A stretch of DNA of 64,000 nt from JBBEAM01 sp942491105 (GCA_942491105.1 CALNZX010000005.1:1-64000); one strand, 5' to 3'; positions 25,758-35,325 are shown, counted from the stretch's first letter. Numbers and translations are program-made. Notes: generated from the sequence alone by a model not told the origin.

Positions 25758-26489
25758 ATGACACGGCAGCTGCGGCGTGAAGACTTGGACGGCGAGACCC
25801 TGGATCTCGGCGGGCGCGCCGTGCCCTTGGTCTGCCGTGTCTCGCCGCGGGCGCGGCGCATCACCCTGCGTATCGATGCCAGCATCGGCGGTGTCCGCTT
25901 GACCCTGCCGCGTGGGGTTTCACGGGGTCAGGGACTCGATTTCGCGCGCGCGCAGCAGGACTGGCTGCTCCGCCGTCTCTCCGCCCTGCCGCCGCCGGTG
26001 CCTTTCATCGCGGGGGCGGAGCTGCCCTTTCTCGGCCGGAAGCTCGTGCTGCGCCATGCGCCGGACGCGCGGCGCGGTGTCTGGATTGAAGACGGCGGGC
26101 TCTGGGTTTCCGGTGACGGGGCATTCCTTGCCCGCCGGGTTACCGATTTCCTGAAGCGCGAGGCGAAGCGCGAAATCCTGTCGCGCGCCCGGACTCTGGC
26201 GCAGCGGCTGCCGCCTGGCGCGCGGCCCCTTGGCCGGGTGATCCTGCGCGATACCCGCAGCCGTTGGGGCAGCTGTGCCGTCTCCGGCGATCTCAGTTTC
26301 TCCTGGCGGCTGATCCTGGCGCCGGAGGAGGTGCTCGACTACGTGGTCGCGCACGAGGTGGCGCATCTCGCCGAGATGAACCACGGCCCGGACTTCTGGC
26401 GTTTGGTCGAGTCGCTGGCCGGCAACGTCAAGCGGCCCAAGGCCTGGCTGAAGCGCGAGGGCGCCGGGCTGCACCGCTACGGCGGATAA
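25758..26489 (+). CDS. YgjP/SprT-like zinc metallopeptidase (DUF45, M48-type)
   Basis: 243 residues. The start at 25758 (MTRQLRREDL) agrees with the length of the family. C-terminal active site H199-E-V-A-H203, third ligand probably H209 in AEMNHGPDFW. The preceding TRSRWGSCAVSGDLSFSWRL is a strong YgjP/DUF45 signature. The N-terminal half has beta-strands with RITLRIDASIGGVRLTLPRG. Such proteins are presumed intracellular proteases; some occur beside restriction systems, but no such neighbour is here. Confidence 0.87.
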   Translation: MTRQLRREDLDGETLDLGGRAVPLVCRVSPRARRITLRIDASIGGVRLTLPRGVSRGQGLDFARAQQDWLLRRLSALPPPVPFIAGAELPFLGRKLVLRHAPDARRGVWIEDGGLWVSGDGAFLARRVTDFLKREAKREILSRARTLAQRLPPGARPLGRVILRDTRSRWGSCAVSGDLSFSWRLILAPEEVLDYVVAHEVAHLAEMNHGPDFWRLVESLAGNVKRPKAWLKREGAGLHRYGG

Positions 26490-26495
26490 CGGCGG

Positions 26496-26927
26496 TTAGA
26501 TCTTTCTGCCGGGTACCCAGACATAGCCGTCGCGGTCGATCAGGTAGCACTCGCGCAGACCGTGGGGTTTGTCGCGGGCACTTTGCAGCACGTCGTAGCC
26601 GGCGGCTCTGGCGCGCGCCTCGGCGGCGTCGGGGTCGATATCGTAAAGACGGAACTCCGCGCCGGCGCCACGGATCGCGCCGTCCCCGGTCAAGGCCAGC
26701 AGCGGATTGGCGTGATAGGTGTGGTCGCTATGCAGCATCCACTCCTGCCCGCCATGGCGCAGCACCGCGAAATCGGCGTCGCCGTAGACCCGCTCGACGC
26801 CCAGCACTTCGGTGAAGAAGGGCAGCGCGGCGGCGGCGTCGCGGACCAGCAGGTTGACGCCCATGCCTTTCAGGCTGTGGCCGTAGTCCGGCGCTGTCAT
26901 CCAGGGTTTTTCGTTCGAGTCCGGCAT
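26496..26927 (-). CDS. VOC/glyoxalase-family protein
   Basis: 143 residues. GMGVNLLVRDAAAALPFFTE at the start and ECYLIDRDGYVWVPGRKI at the end are typical of the bleomycin-resistance/glyoxalase-like fold; FAVLRHGGQEWMLHSDHTYH lies between. AAGGAG is 9 bp before the ATG. The reaction is unknown. It is convergent with the metallopeptidase gene (6 bp apart) and divergent from the MFS exporter. Confidence 0.8.
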   Translation of the reverse strand: MPDSNEKPWMTAPDYGHSLKGMGVNLLVRDAAAALPFFTEVLGVERVYGDADFAVLRHGGQEWMLHSDHTYHANPLLALTGDGAIRGAGAEFRLYDIDPDAAEARARAAGYDVLQSARDKPHGLRECYLIDRDGYVWVPGRKI

Positions 26928-27025
26928 GGCACTGCGCTCCTTGGCTTTCCTCTAGCCAAGAGACTATAAGCGGGAGCCTTGCGGACCGCGATTGCGTTCC
27001 GTCCGCTCCTCGAACCTCCGCCGAC

Positions 27026-28246
27026 ATGCAACGCCGCTCAGATTCACCCCTCGTCGTCGTCCTGCTGACCGCCTGCATCGCCTTTCAGGCGATCTCGACG
27101 GATCTCTATCTGCCATCCTTGCCGTCGATTGGCGCCGATCTCGGGGCCAGCGCGGCGTCGGTGCAGCTCACGCTCTCCAGCTTTCTCGCCGGCATGGCCG
27201 GCGGCATGCTGTTCTACGGCCCGCTGTCCGACCGCTTCGGCCGGCGGCCGGTGCTGATCGCCGGAGTCTCGCTCTACGTCGCGGCAACCGTGGTCTGCCT
27301 GATCTCGCCGCAGATCGAGCCCCTGATCGCCGCGCGTTTCGTGCAGGGGCTCGGCGCTTGCGCCGGACCGGTGCTCGGCCGTGCCGTGATCCGCGATGTC
27401 TTCGGCGCGGAGCGGGCCGCGCGCGCCCTGTCCTATATGTCCATGGCGATGTCCCTGGCGCCGGCGATCGGGCCGATCCTCGGCGGCTATCTGGAGGTTG
27501 CCTTCGGCTGGCGCGCCGCCTTCGCCGTGCTGCTGGCCTTCTCTGGCCTCTGCCTCGCCGGCGTGATTTTCCTGCTGCCGGAAACCAACCTCCATAAGCT
27601 GCCCCAGGCCACCCGGATCGGGCCGCTGCTGCGCAACTACCGGCGGCTGCTTGGCCACCGGGCCTACTGCGGCTACGTGCTCTGCGCGAGCTTCGGCTAT
27701 TCGGGGATCTTCATCTTCATCTCGGGGTCGTCCTTCGTGCTGATCGACGGCCTCGGCCTGTCCCCGGATGTCTACGGTTACTGCTTCGGCGCGGTGGTGT
27801 TCGGCTATATGTCGGGCGCCTTCGCCTCGGCGCGCTTGAACAAGCGCTACGGTCTGGATCGGCTGATCGCCATCGGGATTACGATAGGCATCGCGGCGGG
27901 TTTGATGGCCGCCGGTTTCGCCTTCGCCGGGTTGTACAGGGTGGCGGCCATCGTCGGCCCCTTCGCGCTGTTCCTGGCTGGCTGCGGCATGATCCTGCCG
28001 AATTCCATCGCCGGCTCCCTGGCGCACTTCCCGCGGATCGCCGGGACCGCCTCGGCCTTGCTCGGTTTTGCCCAGATGCTGATCGCCTCGGGCGTCGGCT
28101 TCACGGTCGGCCTGCTGCAGGACGGTACGCCACGTGCCATGGGGGCTTTGCTGCTCGGGGTCGGCCTCGCCGGCGGGCTGTCCTATCTGCTGCTGGTGCG
28201 CGGCGGAAGACTGTCCGCGCGTCCGCAGGAGGTGGAAGAACCCTAG
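27026..28246 (+). CDS. Bcr/CflA-family multidrug efflux MFS transporter
   Basis: 406 residues, twelve membrane helices. The Bcr/CflA start is clear (AISTDLYLPSLPSIGADLGA), with MFS motif A in the 2-3 loop (GPLSDRFGRRPVLIAG) and the motif-C-like region APAIGPILGGYLE. Proton-driven export of drugs or metabolites across the inner membrane; substrate unknown. Its stop codon shares the palindrome CTAG (28243-28246) with the stop of the convergent penicillin-binding protein gene. Confidence 0.9.
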   Translation: MQRRSDSPLVVVLLTACIAFQAISTDLYLPSLPSIGADLGASAASVQLTLSSFLAGMAGGMLFYGPLSDRFGRRPVLIAGVSLYVAATVVCLISPQIEPLIAARFVQGLGACAGPVLGRAVIRDVFGAERAARALSYMSMAMSLAPAIGPILGGYLEVAFGWRAAFAVLLAFSGLCLAGVIFLLPETNLHKLPQATRIGPLLRNYRRLLGHRAYCGYVLCASFGYSGIFIFISGSSFVLIDGLGLSPDVYGYCFGAVVFGYMSGAFASARLNKRYGLDRLIAIGITIGIAAGLMAAGFAFAGLYRVAAIVGPFALFLAGCGMILPNSIAGSLAHFPRIAGTASALLGFAQMLIASGVGFTVGLLQDGTPRAMGALLLGVGLAGGLSYLLLVRGGRLSARPQEVEEP

Positions 28247-30327
28247 CGTTCCCGCTCGCCGCCGGAGGGGGGCAGGCGTTCGATCACCGTGCCATCGCCC
28301 CGATCGCCTTCGCTGCCGCCGCCGCCGAGGATCCTGTTGAGCAGCTGGCCGAGTACGCTGTCCTTGTCGCGCCGTTCGTTGCCGCCCGCGGGCTGGCGGC
28401 CCGCTTGTCCCTCGGGCAGCAAGCCGCGTCCAGGGTCGGGCAGGCTGGCGACCGGCACGCCCTCGGAAGCGCGGGCCAGAATTCCCGCCCAAAGCTTGGC
28501 TGGCAGGTTGCCGCCGGTCACCGAGTCCATCGGGGTATTGTCGTCGTTGCCCATCCAGATGCCGCCGACGTAGTTGCCGGTGAAGCCGATGAACCAGGCA
28601 TCCCGGAAGTCCTGGCTGGTGCCGGTCTTTCCCGCCATAGGCCGGCCGATGGCGGCGGCCTTGCCGGTGCCCCAGGTGGTGACGGCGGTCAGCATATTGT
28701 TCATCTGCGAAACTTCGCGCGGCTGCAGCAAGCGGCCCGGTCCGCCGCCGGAGCGGGCATAGAGCAGCGCCCCCTCCCGGTCGCGGATTTCCGAGATACC
28801 GAAGGCGTAGACGCCGTGGCCGCCGTTCGCCAGCACCGCGTAGGCGGCGGTCATCTCCAGCAGGGTCGCCTCGGATACGCCGAGCGACAGCGCCGGGGTC
28901 TCGTCGAGGTGGGAGGACAGACCGAGGCGTCTGGCGGTCGCCGCGACCCGGGCGGGGCCGAGTTCGTCGGTCAGCCGCGCCGAGACCGAGTTCATCGAGC
29001 GGGCGAAGGCGTCGCGTAGGGTGACCTCGCCGAAGTAGCGGTCGTTGTAGTTGCCCGGCGACCAGCCGTCGATCTGGACCGGCCCGTCGAACACGGGAGT
29101 GTCGGCGCTGTAGCCGGCCTCCAGTGCGGTCAGGAAGACGAAAAGCTTGAACGCGGATCCGGGCTGGCGCATGGCCTGGGTGGCGCGGTTGAACTGGCTG
29201 GTGGCGTAGTCGCGGCCGCCGACCATGGCCAGCACGGCGCCGCTGGGCGCCATCAGGATCGCCGCCGCCTCGCCGGCCTGGCGTTCGGCGGCGGGGCCTT
29301 CCAGCATCTCCTCGACTTCGCTCTTGGCAATCCGCTGCAGCCGGCTGTCGAGGGTTGTCTTGACCACGATGTCGCGATCCACCCGGCCGATGAAGTCCTC
29401 GACCTGCGCCAGCACCCAGTCGGAGAAGTGCCGGGCGCGCCAGCGCGCCGTGGTCTGGCCGCGCTCGCGGGTCTGAATCGCGTAGTCGGCCTGGCGGCGG
29501 GTGATGAAACCGGCTTCAACCATGGTGTTCAGTACGATACGGGTGCGCGCCTCGGCGGCGTCTTCGCCGCGCGAAGGGCTATAGCGCGACGGCGCCTTGA
29601 GCAGCCCGGCGAGCAGCGCCGATTCGTAGAGGTTGACCTCCGAGGCCGGCTTGCCGAAGTAACGCCGCGCCGCGGCGTCGACGCCGTAGGTCCCGGCACC
29701 GAGATAGACCCTGTTGAGATAGAGGGAGAGGATTTCGTCCTTTTCGAATTCGAGCTCCATCCAGAACGCGAGCAGCACCTCCTGCACCTTGCGGCGCAGG
29801 GTGCGTTCCGGCGTCAGGAAGAGGATCTTCGCCAGCTGCTGGGTGATGGTCGAACCGCCCTGTACCACCTCGCCCTCGCGCAGATTGGTCCACATCGCCC
29901 GCATCAGGCCGAAGGGATCGACGCCGAAGTGGGAGTAGAAGCGGCGGTCCTCGACCGCCAGGACGGCATCGGGCAGGGTGCTGGGCAGGCTGTCGACGGT
30001 GACGCTGTCGCCGTAAAGGTCGCCGAAACTGGCGATCTGGGTGCCGTCGGCGGCGAGCAGGGTAATGCCGGGCCGCCGGGTTTCCTCGGCGAGGCTGCGC
30101 ACGTCGGGCAGGTCGTAGGCATAGAAGGCAACCACCGCGGTCAGCGCGACCAGGCCCCAGATGAAGACGATCAGACTCCAGGTCGCCAGCCGCCGGAGCA
30201 GCCGGCGCGGCGGCGTTTTCTGCGGCTTCCTGGCCGCCTTGCGCGGCGCGCGCTTGGTCCCGGAAGCCGGTTTGGCCTTGCCGCGCCGCTTCGGAGGTCC
30301 GCCTCCTGGTAAAGATTTTCCGCCCAT
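28243..30327 (-). CDS. Class A penicillin-binding protein (PBP1A-type transglycosylase/transpeptidase)
   Basis: 694 residues. Start at 30327 (MGGKSLPGGG); the frame stays open far upstream but only across other genes on the opposite strand. A very basic cytoplasmic N-terminus, one membrane helix at about 50-70, glycosyltransferase domain with catalytic Glu126 (AVEDRRFYSHFGVD) and GGSTITQQLAK, then the transpeptidase with SxxK (QPGSAFK, Ser near 391), SMN and KTGTSQDF. The C-terminal Gly/Arg-rich tail (about 60 residues) is low complexity. It polymerises and cross-links peptidoglycan at the inner membrane. Monocistronic, sharing a CTAG stop overlap with the convergent MFS gene. Confidence 0.94.
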   Translation of the reverse strand: MGGKSLPGGGPPKRRGKAKPASGTKRAPRKAARKPQKTPPRRLLRRLATWSLIVFIWGLVALTAVVAFYAYDLPDVRSLAEETRRPGITLLAADGTQIASFGDLYGDSVTVDSLPSTLPDAVLAVEDRRFYSHFGVDPFGLMRAMWTNLREGEVVQGGSTITQQLAKILFLTPERTLRRKVQEVLLAFWMELEFEKDEILSLYLNRVYLGAGTYGVDAAARRYFGKPASEVNLYESALLAGLLKAPSRYSPSRGEDAAEARTRIVLNTMVEAGFITRRQADYAIQTRERGQTTARWRARHFSDWVLAQVEDFIGRVDRDIVVKTTLDSRLQRIAKSEVEEMLEGPAAERQAGEAAAILMAPSGAVLAMVGGRDYATSQFNRATQAMRQPGSAFKLFVFLTALEAGYSADTPVFDGPVQIDGWSPGNYNDRYFGEVTLRDAFARSMNSVSARLTDELGPARVAATARRLGLSSHLDETPALSLGVSEATLLEMTAAYAVLANGGHGVYAFGISEIRDREGALLYARSGGGPGRLLQPREVSQMNNMLTAVTTWGTGKAAAIGRPMAGKTGTSQDFRDAWFIGFTGNYVGGIWMGNDDNTPMDSVTGGNLPAKLWAGILARASEGVPVASLPDPGRGLLPEGQAGRQPAGGNERRDKDSVLGQLLNRILGGGGSEGDRGDGTVIERLPPSGGERER

Positions 30328-30480
30328 GCCCTGCCTGATAGTGGATTCGCCCCGGGAGCGCCAGTCTCGGGCAGGCTCCCCCCTGTGACATATCCGCGAG
30401 GGATGTGGGGAAAATGGGGCAGCAAGGTGATAAAAAGCGGCATCCAGGTGAGGGCCGTGCGGGAAAACGAGGATGCAGGC

Positions 30481-30969
30481 ATGAAGATCGAGATTCGCGA
30501 TGCGGTCGTGGCGGACGCGCCCAGGGTCGTCGCCATGTGGCACCGCCTGACCGAGGACGAGGGCGGCACGGCGCGCGGCTTTACCGAGGAAATCTTCCTG
30601 CGCGACGGACTCGGCGCCGACGCGGCCTTCTCCTGCCTGATCGCCGAAGCCGTGGCGCCGGACGCCACCCGGGAAATCGCCGGCTATCTGACCATGGTCC
30701 CGCACTACGACAGCGATGCCCTGGCGCGCGGCAGCCATGTCTGCGATCTCTATAGCGAGCGTGGCTATCGCCGGCAGGGCGTCGCCCGCGCGCTGCTCGG
30801 CGAGGCGGCCCGGCGCACGGCGGCGCGCGGCGGGGTGTTCCTGACCTGGAACGTGCTGGCCAAGAACGCCCGGGCGGTCGCTGCCTACAAGCGGCTCGGC
30901 AGGGTCTGGGACAACCTGCAGATCTGCAGCGCCGAGGGCGAGAAATTCGCCGCCCTGCTGAAGGCTTGA
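30481..30969 (+). CDS. GNAT-family N-acetyltransferase
   Basis: 162 residues from ATG 30481 (MKIEIRDAVVADAPRVVAMW). The acetyl-CoA-binding motif reads SERGYRRQGVARALLGEAAR. The C-terminal AVAAYKRLG is the usual beta-bulge segment of the fold. Acceptor unknown. It stands between the penicillin-binding protein gene (divergent, 153 bp) and rpmI (135 bp downstream), probably with its own promoter. Confidence 0.82.
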   Translation: MKIEIRDAVVADAPRVVAMWHRLTEDEGGTARGFTEEIFLRDGLGADAAFSCLIAEAVAPDATREIAGYLTMVPHYDSDALARGSHVCDLYSERGYRRQGVARALLGEAARRTAARGGVFLTWNVLAKNARAVAAYKRLGRVWDNLQICSAEGEKFAALLKA

Positions 30970-31104
30970 GCCCCCGCTCCGGGCCGCTTGCATTCCCACT
31001 GCGCCGCCGCTATAACCGCCGCTTCCAACTGGGTGGTCCAGGCCCATAGGCATGCCTGGCCGCCGAAAAAGCTGACCCGTCAGCACGACGAAAGGATGAG
31101 CAAA

Positions 31105-31305
31105 ATGCCGAAGATGAAGACCAAGAGCAGCGCCAAGAAGCGCTTCAAGCTCTCGGGCACCGGTAAGGTCCGGGTGCCTTTCGCCTACAAGCGGCACATG
31201 CTGCGCCGACGCTCCCAGAAGATGAAGCGGTCCGCGAGGGGTTTCCAGAACCTCTGCGCTGCCGACGCGCGCATCGTCAAGCGTCACTTCCTTCCCAACG
31301 GTTAA
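31105..31305 (+). CDS. rpmI: 50S ribosomal protein L35
   Basis: 66 residues, MPKMKTKSSAKKRFKLSGTG, the standard L35 start, ending KRHFLPNG. AAAGG lies 8 bp upstream of this ATG; an ATG at 31096 in the same frame would add MSK but leaves no room for a ribosome-binding site. First gene of rpmI-rplT, with pheS-pheT downstream. infC is not adjacent. Confidence 0.97.
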   Translation: MPKMKTKSSAKKRFKLSGTGKVRVPFAYKRHMLRRRSQKMKRSARGFQNLCAADARIVKRHFLPNG

Positions 31306-31323
31306 GCGCGAAGGAGCACAGAC

Positions 31324-31689
31324 ATGTCTCGCGTCAAGAGTGGCACGACCGGTGCCGCACGCCACAAAAAGGTTCTCAAGCGCGCCAAGGGTTACCAGGG
31401 CCGCAACAACAACGTTTACCGCGTCGCCGTGGAGAAGGTCGAAAAGGGCCTGCAATACGCCTATCGCGACCGCCGCGCCAAGAAGCGGACCTTCCGCGCC
31501 CTTTGGATTCAGCGGATCAACGCCGGCGCGCGTCAGCACGGCCTGACCTATTCCCAGTTTATGAACGGCATGCGTCTTGCCGGCATCGAGCTCGACCGCA
31601 AGGTGCTCTCCGATCTCGCGATCCGCGAGCCGGAAGCCTTTAAGTCGCTTGCCGAGCAGGCGCAGTCGGCCCTCGCCAGCAAAAGCTGA
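31324..31689 (+). CDS. rplT: 50S ribosomal protein L20
   Basis: 121 residues beginning MSRVKSGTTGAARHKKVLKR, with KGYQGRNNNVYRVAVEKVEK and the L20 hallmark RDRRAKKRTFRALWIQRINA. It assembles early in the 50S subunit and in other bacteria represses its own operon. AAGGAG is placed correctly. It ends 135 bp before pheS, with a strong hairpin in between. Confidence 0.97.
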   Translation: MSRVKSGTTGAARHKKVLKRAKGYQGRNNNVYRVAVEKVEKGLQYAYRDRRAKKRTFRALWIQRINAGARQHGLTYSQFMNGMRLAGIELDRKVLSDLAIREPEAFKSLAEQAQSALASKS

Positions 31690-31737
31690 GCCGCGGAGCC
31701 GATTAGAGCCTAAAGCGGGTCGCACTCCCTGAAGTCA

Positions 31738-31760
31738 GGGCCGGATCGTGGATCCGGCCC
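31738..31760 (+). promoter_or_regulatory. Perfect hairpin between rplT and pheS
   Basis: GGGCCGGATC at 31738-31747 and GATCCGGCCC at 31751-31760 form a 10-bp perfect stem with a 3-base loop. There is no T-run after it. It sits 65 bp upstream of the pheS start. Plausible roles are partial termination, RNA processing or leader control of pheST; no Phe-rich leader peptide is obvious. Confidence 0.45.
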
Positions 31761-31824
31761 CGGCCAGCGCTCCGGGGAAGACGCCCCGAAGTAAGCTGGA
31801 CGTAAAGGGATGGGGCCGTAGGGC

Positions 31825-32895
31825 ATGGAAGACCTCGACAGTTTGCAGGACGACTTGGTGGCCGCCGCCGCCGCCGCCGCCGATCTGGCGGCGCTGGAGG
31901 AGCTGCGCATCGCCGCCTTGGGCAAGAAGGGGCGGGTCACCGCCCAGATGAAGACCCTGGGGCAGCTCGACCCCGAGGCGCGCAAGCAGGCCGGCCAGGC
32001 CCTGAACCAGGTCAAGGACGCGGTCCACCAGGCCATCGAGGCGCGCCGCGAGGCGCTGCAGGCCGCCGAGCTGGAAAGCAAGCTGGAGCAGGAACGGGTC
32101 GACGTCACCCTGCCGTCGCGGCCCTTCACCGTCGGCCGTATTCATCCGATCAGCCAGACCGTCGAGGAACTGGTCGCGATCTTCGGCGAGATGGGCTTTT
32201 CCGTTAAGGAAGGCCCGCATATCGAGGACGACTTCCACAACTTCACGGCGCTGAACATTCCGCCCGAACACCCGGCGCGCCAGGAGCACGATACCTTCTA
32301 CCTTCCGGCCAAGCCGGACGGCAGCCGCGCGGTACTGCGCACTCACACCTCGCCGGTGCAGATTCGCACCATGCAGGCGGTCGAGCCGCCGATCCGCATC
32401 GTCGTGCCGGGCCGCACCTTCCGCGCGGATTCCGACGCCACCCACAGCCCGATGTTCCATCAGCTCGAGGGTTTGGTGATCGACGAGACCACGCACATGG
32501 GGCATCTCAAGGGCACGCTGATCGAGTTCGCGCGCACCTTCTTCGGCATCGATGATCTGCCGGTGCGCTTCCGTCCCAGCTATTTCCCCTTCACCGAACC
32601 CAGCGCCGAGGTCGATATCGGCTGCGCGCGCGAAGGCGGGCAGCTCAAGATCGGCGCCGGCAAGGATTGGCTGGAGGTGCTGGGCAGCGGCATGGTGCAT
32701 CCCAAGGTTCTGGAGAACTGCGGCATCGATTCCAGCAAGTACCAGGGCTATGCCTTCGGCATGGGGATCGAGCGTCTGGCGATGCTGAAATACGGCATTC
32801 CCGATCTGCGCACCTTCTACGATTCCGATCTGCGCTGGCTGCGGCACTACGGCTTCGTGCCGCTCGAGGCGCCCTCTCTGGTACGGGGGCTGTAA
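31825..32895 (+). CDS. pheS: Phenylalanyl-tRNA synthetase alpha subunit
   Basis: 356 residues. N-terminal coiled coil that binds tRNA, then the class II catalytic core: HPISQTVEELVAIFGEMGFS, DTFYLPAKPDG, motif 2 with RTHTSPVQIRTM, HQLEGLVIDE, RPSYFPFTEPSAEVDIGC and motif 3 GYAFGMGIERLAMLKYGI. It forms the heterotetramer that charges tRNA-Phe together with PheT, encoded 3 bp downstream. Confidence 0.97.
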   Translation: MEDLDSLQDDLVAAAAAAADLAALEELRIAALGKKGRVTAQMKTLGQLDPEARKQAGQALNQVKDAVHQAIEARREALQAAELESKLEQERVDVTLPSRPFTVGRIHPISQTVEELVAIFGEMGFSVKEGPHIEDDFHNFTALNIPPEHPARQEHDTFYLPAKPDGSRAVLRTHTSPVQIRTMQAVEPPIRIVVPGRTFRADSDATHSPMFHQLEGLVIDETTHMGHLKGTLIEFARTFFGIDDLPVRFRPSYFPFTEPSAEVDIGCAREGGQLKIGAGKDWLEVLGSGMVHPKVLENCGIDSSKYQGYAFGMGIERLAMLKYGIPDLRTFYDSDLRWLRHYGFVPLEAPSLVRGL

Positions 32896-32898
32896 GCG

Positions 32899-35316
32899 AT
32901 GAAATTCACCCTAGGCTGGCTGAAAGATCACCTGGAGACCGAAGCCTCCCTCGACGAGATCGTCGCCAAGCTGTCGATGATCGGGCTCGAGGTCGAGGGC
33001 GTCGAGGACAAGTCCAAGGAACTGGCGCCCTTCACCGTCGCCTACGTCCAGGAAGCCAAGCCGCATCCCAATGCCGACCGGCTGAAGGTCTGCATCGTCT
33101 ACACCGGCGGCGGAGTGGAGCAGGTGGTCTGCGGCGCGCCCAATGCGCGCAGCGGCATGTACGGCGTCTTCGCGCCGGTCGGGGCGCATATCCCCGGCAC
33201 CGGCATCGACCTCAAGGCCGGGGAAATCCGCGGCGAGAAGTCCAACGGCATGCTGGTCTCCGAACGGGAGATGGGCCTCTCCGACGACCACGAGGGGATC
33301 ATCGACCTGGAGGACGCCGGGGTTAAGGAGATGCCGGCGCTCGGCACGCCCTTCGCCCGTATCATGGGGCTCGACGATCCGGTGATCGACGTGGGCATCA
33401 CGCCGAACCGCGGCGACTGCCTCTCGGTGCGCGGTATCGCCCGCGACCTGGCCGCCGCCGGTCTCGGCAAGCTGAAGCCCCTGGAGGCGCCGAAGATCGA
33501 AGGCAGCTTCGACTCGCCGCTTGCCTGGAAGCGCGACCTGCCCGCCGACCGGCAGGATGCCTGCCCCTATGTCGCGGGCCGCTATTTCAAGGGCGTGACC
33601 AACGGTCCCAGCCCGAAGTGGATGCAGCGCCGTCTGACCGCCATCGGTCTGCGGCCGATCTCGGCTTTGGTCGATATCACCAACTACGTGACCTTCGACC
33701 TCGGCCGGCCCTTGCATGTCTTCGACGCCGACAAGATCGTCGGTGACCCGACCATGCGCTTCGCGCGCGACGGCGAGGAAATCCTCGCCCTCGACGAGCG
33801 GACCTACAAGCTGAGCCCCGACATTCTGGTGATCGGCGACGATCAGCGCGTCGAGGGTATCGGCGGCGTGATGGGCGGCGAGCTTTCGGGCTGCACCGCC
33901 GAGACCGTCAATGTCTTCCTCGAAGTGGCGCTGTTCGATCCGGTGCTGGTGGCCACGACCGGGCGGACCCTGGGGATCCTTTCCGATGCCCGCTACCGCT
34001 TCGAGCGCGGCCTCGATCCGCAGTCCGCGGTCTGGGGCGTCGAGGTGGCGGCGCGGTGGATTCAGCAGCTCTGCGGTGGCGAGGTCAGCCACACGGTCTC
34101 CGCCGGCGAACTGCCCGATCCGGCCCGGGAGATTTCCCTGCGTGTCGGGCGCTGCCTCACTCTCGGCGGCATCGACGTGCCCAAGACCGAGCAGACGCGC
34201 ATTCTCGGCGACCTCGGTTTTGGGGTGGAAGACAAGGGCGATACCCTGCTCTGCACGACGCCGAGCTGGCGCCCGGACATCGAGGGCGAGGCCTGCCTGG
34301 TCGAGGAAGTGCTGCGCATCCACGGTTACGACAAGCTGCCGCAGACGCCGCTGGAGCTCGATACCACCTTGCCGCTGCCCGCGCTCACGCTCGGCCAGCG
34401 CCGGGTTTCCGCGGCGCGCACGGCGCTCAGCTGGTCGGGGCTGGACGAGGCGGTGACCTTCTCCTTCCTGGCCAGTTCCGTGGCTGAGCTGTTCGGCGGC
34501 GTGCCCGATAGCCTGCGCCTCGACAATCCGATCTCCAGCGATCTCGACGCGATGCGCCCCTCGGTGCTGCCCAACCTGATCGAAGCGGCCGTACGCGCCG
34601 CCGACAAGGGTCTCGGCGATGCCGCGATCTTCGAGGTCGCGCCCTACTATGTCGACGACACCCCCGAAGGCCAGGTGCTGGTCGCTAGCGCCCTGCGCAC
34701 GGGGATGACCGGTCCGCGCCACTGGGAGGCACAGCCGCGCCCGGTCGATGCCTTCGATGCCAAGGCCGATGCCCTGCGCGTGCTGGAGGCCTGCGGCGCT
34801 CCGGTCGACAGCCTGCAGGTCACCGCCGACGCGCCGGCCTGGTACCACCCCGGCCGCTCCGGCGTGCTGCGCCTCGGCCCCAAGGTGCTGGCCCGCTTCG
34901 GCGAGCTGCATCCCGGCGTGCTGCGGCGGATGCAGGTGAAAGGCCGTGCCGTGGCGGCGGAGATTTTCCTGGAGGAAATCCCCGAGCCGAAGAAGAAGAA
35001 CGGCAAGATGAAGCCGGCCCTGGAGCTCTCACCCTTCCAGCCGATCGAGCGCGACTTCGCCTTCGTGGTCGATGCCGAGGTGACGGCGGAGAAGCTGATC
35101 CGCGCCGCCAAGGGCGCCGACAAGGAGCTTGTCACCCGGGTCGATCTCTTCGACGTCTACCAGGGCAAGGGCGTGGCCCAGGGCAAGAAGTCCCTGGCCA
35201 TCGCCGTGACCCTGCAGCCGCGCGAGAAGACCTTTACCGACGACGACCTCGAGGCGATCTCCAAGAAGATCGTCGCCCAGGTCGAAAAGGCGACCGGCGG
35301 TACGCTGCGGGGCTGA
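32899..35316 (+). CDS. pheT: Phenylalanyl-tRNA synthetase beta subunit
   Basis: 805 residues, full length. N-terminal KFTLGWLKDHLETEASLDEI, an EMAP-type tRNA-binding domain (about 40-150, HPNADRLKVCIVYTGGG), B3/B4 editing core (VDITNYVTFDLGRPLHVFDA), B5 domain, a catalytic-like module and a C-terminal anticodon-binding FDX-ACB domain (SPFQPIERDFAFVVDAEV). It edits mischarged Tyr-tRNA-Phe and binds tRNA. Confidence 0.97.
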   Translation: MKFTLGWLKDHLETEASLDEIVAKLSMIGLEVEGVEDKSKELAPFTVAYVQEAKPHPNADRLKVCIVYTGGGVEQVVCGAPNARSGMYGVFAPVGAHIPGTGIDLKAGEIRGEKSNGMLVSEREMGLSDDHEGIIDLEDAGVKEMPALGTPFARIMGLDDPVIDVGITPNRGDCLSVRGIARDLAAAGLGKLKPLEAPKIEGSFDSPLAWKRDLPADRQDACPYVAGRYFKGVTNGPSPKWMQRRLTAIGLRPISALVDITNYVTFDLGRPLHVFDADKIVGDPTMRFARDGEEILALDERTYKLSPDILVIGDDQRVEGIGGVMGGELSGCTAETVNVFLEVALFDPVLVATTGRTLGILSDARYRFERGLDPQSAVWGVEVAARWIQQLCGGEVSHTVSAGELPDPAREISLRVGRCLTLGGIDVPKTEQTRILGDLGFGVEDKGDTLLCTTPSWRPDIEGEACLVEEVLRIHGYDKLPQTPLELDTTLPLPALTLGQRRVSAARTALSWSGLDEAVTFSFLASSVAELFGGVPDSLRLDNPISSDLDAMRPSVLPNLIEAAVRAADKGLGDAAIFEVAPYYVDDTPEGQVLVASALRTGMTGPRHWEAQPRPVDAFDAKADALRVLEACGAPVDSLQVTADAPAWYHPGRSGVLRLGPKVLARFGELHPGVLRRMQVKGRAVAAEIFLEEIPEPKKKNGKMKPALELSPFQPIERDFAFVVDAEVTAEKLIRAAKGADKELVTRVDLFDVYQGKGVAQGKKSLAIAVTLQPREKTFTDDDLEAISKKIVAQVEKATGGTLRG

Positions 35317-35325
35317 TCCCGGCTA

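Noticed and set aside
28243..28246. CTAG shared by two convergent stop codons as a possible signal
   Set aside because: CTAG contains TAG on both strands, so this is a simple consequence of tight convergent packing.
30328..31725. Minus-strand open frame extending the penicillin-binding protein upstream to more than 1100 residues
   Set aside because: The extension lies antisense to the GNAT, rpmI and rplT genes, has no family sequence, and the start at 30327 gives a normal class A PBP.
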